Assembly (NCBI RefSeq): GCF_900101045.1
Contig: NZ_FNFN01000006.1
Span: 310,001 to 374,000, forward strand
Length of the DNA stretch: 64,000 nucleotides
Origin: Nocardioides sp. YR527
GTDB lineage: Bacteria; Actinomycetota; Actinomycetes; Propionibacteriales; Nocardioidaceae
Direction: 5' to 3'
The notes under the pieces were generated by a model. It saw only the letters and a list, made by a program, of their open reading frames with translations. It did not search any database and was not told the DNA's origin. The translations under genes and the position numbers were made by a program. Shown one piece after another: positions 16,958 to 24,490 of the stretch. Numbering within the stretch: the stretch's first letter is position 1; the number at the start of each line of letters is the position of its first letter.

Positions 16958-18021
16958 CTCCCGATGCGGTCGAGCGCCTGAAGGAGGTCGGCCCAGAGGT
17001 CGTCGACGTCCTCGATCCCGACCGACATCCGCACGAGCCCCTCGGGCACCGTCGACGACTCGGTCTTCCAGCGGCGACGGCGCTCGAAGGTGGACTCGAC
17101 GCCGCCGAGGGAGGTCGCATGGACCCACAGCGAGGTCGAGTGGGTCAGGAGGTCGGCCTGATCCGCGGTCGGCAGGACGGCCGCGAGCATGCCGCCGAAC
17201 CCGGGGTAGCGGACCTCCGCGACCGCCGGGTGCGCGGCCAGGCGCTCGGCGAGGGTCGCCGCGTTGGCGGCGGAGCGCTCGACGCGCAGGTGCAGCGTAC
17301 GGAGCCCGCGAAGCGCCAGCCACGCCTCGAACGGTCCGGGGATCGCGCCGAGCAGGTCGCGACGGGCCTTGAGCACGTCCCACAGGGTGTCGTCGGAGAC
17401 GACGACCGCGCCCATGACGACGTCGGAGTGGCCGGCGATGAACTTGGTGGCCGAGTGGATGACGATGTCCGCGCCGAGCGCGAGCGGCTGCTGGAGCAGG
17501 GGAGTGGCGAAGGTGTTGTCGACCACCACCCGCGCCCCGGCCTTGTGTGCCGCGGCGATGACCGCCGGCAGGTCGGCCAGCTGCATTCCGGGGTTGGTCG
17601 GCGTCTCGACCCAGACCAGCGCGACCTCGCCGTCGAGCTTCTCGAGCAGCTTCACGACCGCGGCGGTGTCGGAGAAGTCCGCGAGGCGTGCGGTCAGCCG
17701 GCCGCGCCCCTCGAGGTCGGCCAGCTGACCGATGGTCCCCAGATAGCTCTGCTCGGTGGCCACGACCACGGAGTCGTTGACCAGGTCGAGCAGCGTCGCG
17801 ATCGCCGCGAGCCCGGACGCGAACGACAGCGCCCGCCCGCCCTCGAGCTTCCCGAGCGCCTCCTCGAAGGCCACCCACGCGTCGTTGGTGTAGCGCCCGT
17901 ACTCCTTGTCCCCGCCGGCCACATAGGTCGAGGCCATCGTGATCGGTACGTTGAGCGGCTGGTCGGGCTCGTGGGCCGGCCGCCCGGCGTGGACGGCGAT
18001 CGTGGCGGGCTTGTGATCCAT
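16954..18021 (-). CDS. Cystathionine gamma-synthase/lyase family PLP enzyme
   Basis: A 355-residue Cys/Met-metabolism PLP protein. The internal lysine that binds PLP is in HSATKFIAGHSDVVMGA, preceded by VWVETPTNPGMQ and VVVDNTFATPLLQQPL. YGRYTNDAW and a C-terminal SVGIEDVDDLW are also family features. The group includes cystathionine gamma-synthase, beta-lyase and gamma-lyase, and sequence alone does not decide which; it is slightly short and lacks some residues of the canonical MetB. I chose ATG 18021 since an upstream in-frame start would overlap the divergent hydrolase. Its neighbour ggt releases cysteine precursors from glutathione, so a sulfur-scavenging link is conceivable. Confidence 0.85.
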   Translation of the reverse strand: MDHKPATIAVHAGRPAHEPDQPLNVPITMASTYVAGGDKEYGRYTNDAWVAFEEALGKLEGGRALSFASGLAAIATLLDLVNDSVVVATEQSYLGTIGQLADLEGRGRLTARLADFSDTAAVVKLLEKLDGEVALVWVETPTNPGMQLADLPAVIAAAHKAGARVVVDNTFATPLLQQPLALGADIVIHSATKFIAGHSDVVMGAVVVSDDTLWDVLKARRDLLGAIPGPFEAWLALRGLRTLHLRVERSAANAATLAERLAAHPAVAEVRYPGFGGMLAAVLPTADQADLLTHSTSLWVHATSLGGVESTFERRRRWKTESSTVPEGLVRMSVGIEDVDDLWADLLQALDRIGS

Positions 18022-18085
18022 GTGTTCGACCCTATTGCTCCCTCGACAACTGAGCCCCACGCGCCGCGCGGTTACGGGTCAGGGC

Positions 18086-18847
18086 ATGGTCCCGGATAAG
18101 GTTGCGGCCGTGTTGACGACCCTGCTGGATGGACGTGCCTTCGGTGAGAAGCACGGCAAGGATGCTGCCACCGTCGTGGCCCTGCACGGCTGGGCGCGCA
18201 ACCGCAGTGACTGGGGCTCGACGCTCGAGGGCCTGGACGCGCTCGCGCTCGACCAGCCCGGCTTCGGTGCCACCCCCGCCCCGGACGAGGTCTGGGGGTC
18301 CGAGGACTATGCCGCGTGGCTGGCCCAGATCCTCGAGGGTCTCGACCGACCGGTGCTCGTCGGCCACAGCTTCGGTGGCCGAGTGGCCGTCCAGCTCGCC
18401 GCCACCCGTCCGGAGCTCGTCCGCGGCATCGTCCTCACCGGCGTGCCGCTGTTCCGTCCGAAGACCGGCGGCAAGCCCAAGCTCGCCTATCGAGTCGGCC
18501 GCTGGCTCCACTCCAAGGGGCTGATCCCCGAGGCGAGGATGGAGGCGCTGCGGGAGAAGTACGGATCGACCGACTACCGCAACGCCAAGGGCATCATCCG
18601 CGACATCTTCGTGAAGGTCGTCAACGAGTCCTACGGCGACCAGCTGGCGGCGATCCCGAAGGACCTTCCGGTACGCCTGATCTGGGGTGAGAACGACACC
18701 GCCGCACCGGTCTGGATGCCCGGTGAGGCCATGGAGATCCTGGGGGACAACGCGACCCTGGAGATCGTGTCCGGCTCGGCGCACCTGCTCGATGCCGGGC
18801 TGGTCAAGAGCCTTCGAGGCTCGATCGACGAACTGCGTACGTTTTGA
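18086..18847 (+). CDS. Alpha/beta hydrolase, first gene of the Mur ligase/ATP-grasp triad
   Basis: A 253-residue alpha/beta hydrolase. Visible marks are the oxyanion segment LHGWARNRSDW, the nucleophile elbow VGHSFGGRVA, an aspartate in LIWGENDTAAP and a late histidine in GSAHLLD, so the triad looks complete. The substrate is not evident. A 23-base gap separates it from the membrane-fused Mur ligase, which is followed 20 bases later by a Ddl-like ATP-grasp gene, so the three should be one operon. A hydrolase acting on a peptide, ester or thioester made by the two ligases is an inference. The start could be the ATG at 18086 or the GTG at 18110, which has AAGG upstream. Confidence 0.85.
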   Translation: MVPDKVAAVLTTLLDGRAFGEKHGKDAATVVALHGWARNRSDWGSTLEGLDALALDQPGFGATPAPDEVWGSEDYAAWLAQILEGLDRPVLVGHSFGGRVAVQLAATRPELVRGIVLTGVPLFRPKTGGKPKLAYRVGRWLHSKGLIPEARMEALREKYGSTDYRNAKGIIRDIFVKVVNESYGDQLAAIPKDLPVRLIWGENDTAAPVWMPGEAMEILGDNATLEIVSGSAHLLDAGLVKSLRGSIDELRTF

Positions 18848-18870
18848 ATCTGAGGGGCTGAAGAAGAAGC

Positions 18871-20361
18871 ATGTGGATCGTCCTGGTCACCTCCGCGCTG
18901 ACCCTGGTCTCCTACTACCGCTGGCTGCGGGTCGCTCAGCGTGAGCACTACGAGCCGATGCGGCTGTTCGCGATCGAGTGGATCTGGATCAAGGCCCGCC
19001 CGGTCGAGGCGATCCTGCTCGCCGCGGTGGTCGTGGTCTGTCTGGCCGCGTTCGTGCTGCCCTACGGGGCGCTCGTGGGCGCGCTGCTGTTCATCGGCTG
19101 GCCGGCCGGGATGAGCTTCAGCGGCGCCAAGCGGCTGGTGTGGACCGACCGCGTCAAGCGCCTGGCCGGTGTGCTGTTCGTGCTGCACGCGGTCGTCACC
19201 GTCATGATCGCGCTGGCGGCGCCGGCCGCCGCCGGCCTGCTCCCGATCCTCGCGGTCCCGCTGGCCGAGGCGGCGCTGGCGATCATGTGGCCGATCGAGA
19301 AGTCGATGGCGAAGAAGTGGCAGGTCCAGGCCGCCGCCACGATCAAGAAGGTCAGCCCGAGGATCGTGGCGATCACCGGCTCCTACGGCAAGACCTCGAC
19401 GAAGAACTACGCCACCCACCTGATGCAGGGCCGCTGGTCGACGCTGGCCTCGCCGGCGAGCTTCAACAACGCGATGGGTCTCTCCCGCGCGGTCAACGAC
19501 CGCCTCCAGCCCGGCACCGACATCTTCGTGGCCGAGATGGGCACTTACGGTCCCGGCGAGATCGCCGAGCTGACCGAGATCTTCCCGCCCGAGGTCGCCG
19601 CCATCACCACGATCGGCGAGGCCCACCTGGAGCGGATGAAGTCGCGCGAGACGATCGTGAAGGCCAAGTCGGAGATCCTGCCGAAGGCCTCGACCGTGGT
19701 GCTCAACATCGACGTACCCGAGCTCGCCCTCATCGCCGAGAACCTCCGCGCCAGCAAGCGCGTCATCGCCTGCTCAGCCGTGCCGGGCACCGCCGCCGAG
19801 GTCGTGGTCGCCGACGGCCGGCTGACCATCAACAACCAGACGTACGCCGTCGACCTCCCCGACGAGGTCGGCCACCCGATCAACGTCGCGATCGCCGTCG
19901 GCCTCGCCCTCGCCGTCGAGGTGCCGATCGAGACGATCACCCAGCGGCTGGCGTCGATCCCCGGTACGCCCCACCGCGCCGAGGCCAACAAGACCCCCGG
20001 CGGCGTGTGGGTCGTCGACGACACCTTCAACTCCAACCCGACCGGCGCGGCCGCCGCGCTCGCCAAGGCCAAGCGGCTGGCAGGGGAGTCGGGCACGGTG
20101 TGGACCATCACGCCCGGTATGGTCGAGCTGGGCACCGAGCAGGCCGCGCGCAACATCGAGTTCGCGCAGGCTGCCACGGCCTCCGACAAGATGCAGCTGT
20201 GCATCGTCGGTCGCACCAACCGAAAAGCGCTGCAGGCGGGGGAGCCTGCGCGAACCACTGCGTTCGAAAGCCGTAAGGCGGCAGCGGATCATGCGCTGAC
20301 CGCCGCCAAGGAGGGCGACGTGGTGCTGTACGAGAACGACCTCCCCGACCACTACGCGTAG
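18871..20361 (+). CDS. Membrane-anchored MurF-like Mur ligase
   Basis: A 496-residue fusion. Residues 1-150 are hydrophobic with about four to five membrane helices (for example AILLAAVVVVCLAAFVLPYG). The rest is a Mur-ligase ATPase with the P-loop ITGSYGKTSTKN near residue 170, the EMGTYGPGEI and TTIGEAHLERM segments, and the C-terminal domain VVDDTFNSNPTGAAAALA typical of MurF. Mur ligases use ATP to join an amino acid or peptide to an acyl acceptor. Normal MurF is soluble and lies in the dcw cluster, so this one is probably a specialised paralogue working at the membrane. The following ATP-grasp gene suggests it receives a dipeptide made there. Substrate and acceptor are unknown. Confidence 0.85.
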   Translation: MWIVLVTSALTLVSYYRWLRVAQREHYEPMRLFAIEWIWIKARPVEAILLAAVVVVCLAAFVLPYGALVGALLFIGWPAGMSFSGAKRLVWTDRVKRLAGVLFVLHAVVTVMIALAAPAAAGLLPILAVPLAEAALAIMWPIEKSMAKKWQVQAAATIKKVSPRIVAITGSYGKTSTKNYATHLMQGRWSTLASPASFNNAMGLSRAVNDRLQPGTDIFVAEMGTYGPGEIAELTEIFPPEVAAITTIGEAHLERMKSRETIVKAKSEILPKASTVVLNIDVPELALIAENLRASKRVIACSAVPGTAAEVVVADGRLTINNQTYAVDLPDEVGHPINVAIAVGLALAVEVPIETITQRLASIPGTPHRAEANKTPGGVWVVDDTFNSNPTGAAAALAKAKRLAGESGTVWTITPGMVELGTEQAARNIEFAQAATASDKMQLCIVGRTNRKALQAGEPARTTAFESRKAAADHALTAAKEGDVVLYENDLPDHYA

Positions 20362-20381
20362 GACCCCCAGGAGCTTTCACC

Positions 20382-21497
20382 ATGAGCGTAACCAAGGCCA
20401 CCATCGTCTTCGGCGGTCCCAGCGCCGAGCACGACATCAGCATCCTCACCGGCCTCCAGGCCGAGCGGGTCCTCTCCGGGGCCGGCGTCGAGGTGACGTG
20501 CCTCTACTGGGCGCGTTCCGACAAGTGGTTCCTGGTGCCCGCCAAGCAGGAGGCGCGCGACTTCATCGGTGGCGAGCCGAAGGGCTCCAAGGCGGTCGAG
20601 TTCCGCCTCGGCTCCGAGAAGGGCGACGGGTTCTACACCGTCGGCGGCTTCGGCGGTGGCAAGCGCCTCGAGACCGGCCCGATCCTCTCCGCCTTCCACG
20701 GCGGCGCGGGCGAGGCCGGCGGCATCCAGTGGCTCTTCGAGCTGGCCGGCCTCAAGGCCACCGGCGCCACCCCGGCCTCCGCCGCGCTCGGCATGGACAA
20801 GCTCGCCTTCGGCGCGGTCATGCTCAACGCCGACCTCCCGTCGCTGCAGCGCGAGCTGCTCTCGCGCTACGCCGCGCCGTCCTTCGAGGGCCCCTACATC
20901 GTCAAGCCGCGCTTCGGTGGCTCCTCGATCGGCATCGAGGTCGTCGACGACTACGAGACCGGCCTGGCGCTCCTCAACACCTCACCGCACCTGCGTGCGG
21001 GCGCGGTCGTCGAGCCGTACCGCCCCGACCTCTTCGACCTCAACGCCTCGGTCCGCACCGCGCCCGAGGTCGTGGTGAGCGACGTCGAGCGTCCGCTGCG
21101 CTCGGACGAGGCGAAGATGTACGACTACTCCGCCAAGTACGTCCACACCGACGGCCTCTCCTCCTCCCCGCGCGAGTTCCCGGCCCAGGTCGAGGAGTCG
21201 ATCACCAAGCAGATCAAGGACCTCGCCGTACGCGTCGTGGAGCTCACCGGCCTGACCGGCATCCTGCGCATCGACTTCCTCTCCGACGGCAAGGGCGAGG
21301 TCTTCATCAACGAGGTCAACTCGATCCCCGGCGCCCTCTCGCTCTACCTGTGGCCCGACACCCCGGCCTCCGAGGTGCTCACCAGCGCCATCGCCGAGGC
21401 CGAGAAGCACGTCCCCCAGGTCACCCGGAACTTCGAGGAGGGCGTCGCCCTCAAGGCCGCCGGCGGCATCGCCGGCAAGCTCACCGGCCTCAGCTGA
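20382..21497 (+). CDS. D-alanine--D-alanine ligase-like ATP-grasp enzyme
   Basis: A 371-residue ATP-grasp ligase of the Ddl/Van superfamily. FGGPSAEHDISILTG, FHGGAGEAGGIQW, IVKPRFGGSSIGIEV and the omega-loop-like YDYSAKYVHTDG are visible. The metal ligands Asp298, Glu311 and Asn313 (INEVNSIPG) are kept. The stretch after them, GALSLYLWP, differs from the usual G(M/F)T-S-(L/M)-P pattern, and GEAG replaces GEDG, so the second substrate may not be D-alanine. It is the last gene of the hydrolase/Mur ligase triad and converges on another Ddl-like gene across repeat copy 2. It could instead be a housekeeping Ddl, since ddl occurs near gpsA in mycobacteria. Confidence 0.82.
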   Translation: MSVTKATIVFGGPSAEHDISILTGLQAERVLSGAGVEVTCLYWARSDKWFLVPAKQEARDFIGGEPKGSKAVEFRLGSEKGDGFYTVGGFGGGKRLETGPILSAFHGGAGEAGGIQWLFELAGLKATGATPASAALGMDKLAFGAVMLNADLPSLQRELLSRYAAPSFEGPYIVKPRFGGSSIGIEVVDDYETGLALLNTSPHLRAGAVVEPYRPDLFDLNASVRTAPEVVVSDVERPLRSDEAKMYDYSAKYVHTDGLSSSPREFPAQVEESITKQIKDLAVRVVELTGLTGILRIDFLSDGKGEVFINEVNSIPGALSLYLWPDTPASEVLTSAIAEAEKHVPQVTRNFEEGVALKAAGGIAGKLTGLS

Positions 21498-21503
21498 AGC
21501 ACA

Positions 21504-21627
21504 CCGCTGGTCGAGCCGCGAGCGCTAGCGAGCGTGTCGAGACCAACACGGTCCCATCGGCACTCGATAGGGACTGTGTTGGTCTCGACACGCCTCCGCC
21601 TAGCGGCTCCGGCGGCTTGACCAGCGG
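21504..21627. repeat. Long palindromic intergenic repeat, copy 2
   Basis: A 124-base element related to 13194-13299. The outer arms CCGCTGGTCGAG (21504-21515) and CTTGACCAGCGG (21616-21627) pair with one mismatch. The core arms GTGTCGAGACCAACAC (21534-21549) and GTGTTGGTCTCGACAC (21576-21591) are perfect. The right half CGCCTCCGCCTAGCGGCTCC is identical to copy 1, while the loop differs. It again lies between convergent genes and probably terminates both. Confidence 0.78.
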
Positions 21628-21636
21628 GTCAGCGTA

Positions 21637-22593
21637 CTAGCGGGCGAGGGCGCGCTTGAGGAGGGCGAGGGTGACCTCGCCCATCGAGGTGCCGTCGTGC
21701 TTGGCGGCGAAGGGGAAGACGCTGGTCTCGGTGGCGCCGGGGGTGATGGCGACCTCGAGGACGACGAAGCTGCCGTCGGGGGTAACCATGAAGTCGGTGC
21801 GGGAGATGTCGCGCATGCCGAGCAGCTCGTGGGCGCGTACGGCGGTCTCGCCGAGCTCGGCGAGCAGCGAGTCGGGGAGGTCGGGGCGGCCGAAGCCGAC
21901 GAACTCGGCGGTGTAGCGCGCCGCGAAGTCGAACTCGTGGCCCTTGCTGAAGTCGATGGCGATCGGGGTCAGCGGCTTGACGCCCTCATCCGTCTCGTGG
22001 ACCACCACGGAGACGTCGATGCCCCCGTAGAAGCGCTCGATGAGCGCCTCGTCGCAGTAGGCGTAGGTCTTGACCAGGGCGGCGGGGAGGGCGGAGAGGC
22101 CGTCGACGCCGGTGACGCCGAGCGCCGAGCCGCCGCGCGAGGGCTTGACCACGACCCGCTCACCCAGCCGCGAGATGACGTGCTCCATCAGCACCGGCGC
22201 GCCGACGTCGCGGAACGTCGTGGACGACAGCGAGACCGAGTCCGGCACCGGGATGCCGCCGCGGCGCAGGAGCTCGCGGGCGGCCGTCTTGTCGAACGCG
22301 ACGCGGCAGGAGGTGGAGACGGTGCCGACGTACGGGATCCCGATCAGCTCCAGGAGCGTCTGGATCTCGCCGTCCTCACCGAACTGGCCGTGAAGGGCCG
22401 GCAGCGCCACGACCGCCTTGTCGCGCTCGAGGTTGTGCAGCAGCGCCCGGTCGAAGTCGTACGCAGCCACCTCCACGCCCAGCGCCGACAGCTCGCGCAC
22501 GAGGTTGCGGCCAGAGGCCAGCGACACGTCGCGTTCGTGGCTCAGCCCGCCGGCGATGACGGCGACGGGCCCGGAAAGAGGAGGTGTGCTCAT
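21637..22593 (-). CDS. Ddl-like ATP-grasp ligase with an altered metal site
   Basis: A 318-residue protein close to the short D-Ala-D-Ala ligases of actinobacteria: GGLSHERDVSLASG at the start, ALHGQFGEDGEIQTLLE, VVKPSRGGSALGV, FDFAARYTAEF and SRTDFMV. The metal-binding block reads LEVAITPGATETS: Asp267 and Glu280 are present, but the position normally held by the second ligand, asparagine in EVN, is Ala282. Activity may be changed or weak. The gene converges on the other Ddl-like gene across repeat copy 2, and a small Lrp/AsnC-domain gene lies 37 bases upstream on the same strand. The housekeeping Ddl may be either gene or lie outside the window. Confidence 0.85.
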   Translation of the reverse strand: MSTPPLSGPVAVIAGGLSHERDVSLASGRNLVRELSALGVEVAAYDFDRALLHNLERDKAVVALPALHGQFGEDGEIQTLLELIGIPYVGTVSTSCRVAFDKTAARELLRRGGIPVPDSVSLSSTTFRDVGAPVLMEHVISRLGERVVVKPSRGGSALGVTGVDGLSALPAALVKTYAYCDEALIERFYGGIDVSVVVHETDEGVKPLTPIAIDFSKGHEFDFAARYTAEFVGFGRPDLPDSLLAELGETAVRAHELLGMRDISRTDFMVTPDGSFVVLEVAITPGATETSVFPFAAKHDGTSMGEVTLALLKRALAR

Positions 22594-22630
22594 GAGTTCG
22601 TTGTAACAGACGGCCGGGTGCAGCCGTAAA

Positions 22631-22867
22631 TCAGATGTGGACGACCGGGCAGGTCAGGGTGCGGGTGATGCCTTCGAGGCTCTGGACCCGCGCCACGACC
22701 AGCTTGCCGAGCTCGTCGACGTTGCGGGCCTCGGCGCGGACGATCACGTCGTACGGACCGGTGACGTCCTCAGCCAGGGTCACGCCCTGGATCTTGCCGA
22801 TCTCGGTGGCGACCTCCGCGGCCTTGCCGACGTCGGTCTGGATGAGGATGTACGCCTGTACGACCAT
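22631..22867 (-). CDS. Stand-alone Lrp/AsnC ligand-binding domain protein
   Basis: A 78-residue protein that consists only of the RAM/AsnC effector domain (YILIQTDVGKAAEVATEI, then VTGPYDVIVRAE and the closing TLTCPVVHI). No helix-turn-helix is present. Such small proteins oligomerise and bind amino acids, and may sense without binding DNA or pair with a full-length Lrp protein. It lies on the same strand as the short Ddl-like gene, with 37 bases between, and divergent from thiL. Confidence 0.9.
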   Translation of the reverse strand: MVVQAYILIQTDVGKAAEVATEIGKIQGVTLAEDVTGPYDVIVRAEARNVDELGKLVVARVQSLEGITRTLTCPVVHI

Positions 22868-23022
22868 GGTGCTGCTCCTGTTCTCCGTGCCTTCCTTGGC
22901 ACAACGTCAGGCAAGTAACCTATCGCGTTATCTGTCGATCGACCTACACCGACCCTTGGGATAAGACACGGCGACGCGTGTCCCGGTATCTCCGCGCATC
23001 GCGAGGAGGGTTGGATGGAGCC

Positions 23023-23979
23023 ATGGCTTTTCCGAGGGACACGACGCTCGCCGACATCGGTGAGTTCGGGCTGATCACCGAGATGACCAAGCACTTCGCC
23101 CAGGGAGAGCAGGTGCTGGTCGGCCCCGGTGACGACGCTGCGCTGGTGCGCGTCAAGCAGGGCCACGTGGTGGTCTCGACCGATCTGCTCGTCGAGGGCC
23201 GCCACTTCCGGCGGGACTGGGCCGAGGCGTCCCACATCGGCCACCGGGCGGCGGGCCAGAACCTCGCCGACATCGCCGCGATGGGTGGCGTCGCCCACTC
23301 GATGACTCTCGGGCTCGCCCTTCCCGCGGACCTCCCGGCCGAGTGGGCGGTCGACTTCGCCGAGGGATTCGCCGCGGAGTGCGCGCTGGTCGGGGCCTCT
23401 GTCGTCGGCGGCGACATCACCGGTGCCGACCAGATCGTGATCTCCGTGACCGCTATCGGCGCGGTCGCCCAGGCACCGGTCCTGCGCTCCGGCGCGGAGC
23501 CGGGCGACGTACTCGCGCTGTGTGGACGCCAGGGGTGGGCCGCGGCCGGCCTGGCGATCCTCAAGCGAGGTTTCCGCTCACCACGCGTGCTGGTCGACGC
23601 CTACCGCCGCCCGCAACCGCCGTACGCAGCCGGCCCCGCCGCCGCGGCGGCTGGTGCCTCGGCGCTGATCGACGTCTCCGACGGTCTCCTGTCCGAGGCC
23701 CGGCACATCGCCGATGCCTCGGAGGTCTCCATCGACGTGCACACCGCCGCGCTGACCGTCCCCGACGAGCTCAACGCGGTCGCCTCGGCCACGGGCGCCG
23801 ACGCGCTCGCGTTCGTGCTGGGCGGGGGAGAGGACCACTCCCTGCTCGCCGCGTTTCCGCCTGACGTCGAGCTGCCGGACGGGTGGACCGTGATCGGGAC
23901 GATCGGCGAGCCGGGGGAGGTGCCGGTGACGGTCGACGGGGAGGTGTACGAGGGGGCTACGGGGTGGACGCACTTCTGA
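23023..23979 (+). CDS. thiL: Thiamine-monophosphate kinase
   Basis: A 318-residue enzyme that phosphorylates thiamine monophosphate to thiamine diphosphate. GPGDDAALVRV near the start, STDLLVEGRHFRRDW, AAGQNLADIAAMG and LIDVSDGLLSEARHI are the metal and nucleotide-binding segments of the PurM/ThiL fold. GAGGAGGG precedes the ATG at 23023 by about twelve bases, and the product begins with the typical DIGEFGLI. Two large stem-loops separate it from the convergent rpmB. Confidence 0.95.
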   Translation: MAFPRDTTLADIGEFGLITEMTKHFAQGEQVLVGPGDDAALVRVKQGHVVVSTDLLVEGRHFRRDWAEASHIGHRAAGQNLADIAAMGGVAHSMTLGLALPADLPAEWAVDFAEGFAAECALVGASVVGGDITGADQIVISVTAIGAVAQAPVLRSGAEPGDVLALCGRQGWAAAGLAILKRGFRSPRVLVDAYRRPQPPYAAGPAAAAAGASALIDVSDGLLSEARHIADASEVSIDVHTAALTVPDELNAVASATGADALAFVLGGGEDHSLLAAFPPDVELPDGWTVIGTIGEPGEVPVTVDGEVYEGATGWTHF

Positions 23980-24034
23980 GTGGGCAGAGATATCCGTGTC
24001 GGGTTCGCTTCTCCGTCTGGCTTGCGTCGGGATT

Positions 24035-24109
24035 GCGCCGAGTCGGCGCAACCGCACGCCTCGCTCGCTTCGCTTCGCTCCAAGGCGTGCAGTTGCGCCG
24101 ACTCGGCGC
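24035..24109. terminator. 27-base stem-loop downstream of thiL
   Basis: The arm at 24035-24061 (GCGCCGAGTCGGCGCAAC...) pairs with 24083-24109 with a single mismatch around a 21-base loop of CGCTTCG-like repeats. Each arm also contains a small palindrome of its own, GCGCCGAGTCGGCGC. It lies 55 bases after the thiL stop. Termination or mRNA 3'-end protection is the likely role. Confidence 0.6.
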
Positions 24110-24115
24110 CTTTCA

Positions 24116-24182
24116 TGAGGTAGCAGAAGGGGCCCCGCTACAGCGCTTGCGCGCTGCTGCGGGGCCCCTTCGTGCTACCTCA
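24116..24182. terminator. Bidirectional terminator at the rpmB 3' end
   Basis: A long stem made of TGAGGTAGCA + GAAGGGGCCCCGC on the left and GCGGGGCCCCTTC + GTGCTACCTCA on the right, with one bulged base, closes on about 20 bases. The right edge overlaps the rpmB stop codon, so the hairpin forms in both the rpmB and the thiL transcripts. Confidence 0.75.
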
Positions 24183-24365
24183 GCGTGAAACCTTGCCGGC
24201 CTTGATGCAGGTCGTGCAGACGTTCATGCGCTTCGGGGTGCCGTTGATGACGGCGCGGACGCGCTGGATGTTGGGGTCGAAGCGGCGCCTGGTCGCCTTC
24301 TTGGACCACGGCCGGTTGTTGCCGAAGCCCGGCTTCTTGTCGCAGATGTCGCAGACGGCAGCCAC
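24180..24365 (-). CDS. rpmB: Ribosomal protein bL28, zinc-binding form
   Basis: A 61-residue protein: AAVCDICDKKPGFGNNR, then SKKATRRRFDPN and MNVCTTCIKAGK. The two CxxC pairs (Cys5/Cys8 and Cys50/Cys53) make this the zinc-ribbon version of L28 rather than the zinc-free paralogue that some actinobacteria express under zinc limitation. The GTG at 24365 follows CAGGAG with suitable spacing; longer in-frame starts would add unrelated residues. In mycobacteria rpmB also lies beside thiL and the fakA-recG pair. Confidence 0.95.
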   Translation of the reverse strand: MAAVCDICDKKPGFGNNRPWSKKATRRRFDPNIQRVRAVINGTPKRMNVCTTCIKAGKVSR

Positions 24366-24490
24366 CGTGAACTCCTGAGGTTGAATAGATGATCGAGGAC
24401 GATTGAATGGTGTCGGCGGGCGCGATGAACGGCTGCCCTGCCGAGACAACCGAACAAGCGTAGCCCGTCCGGCTGCGCCCGGCGAAATCG

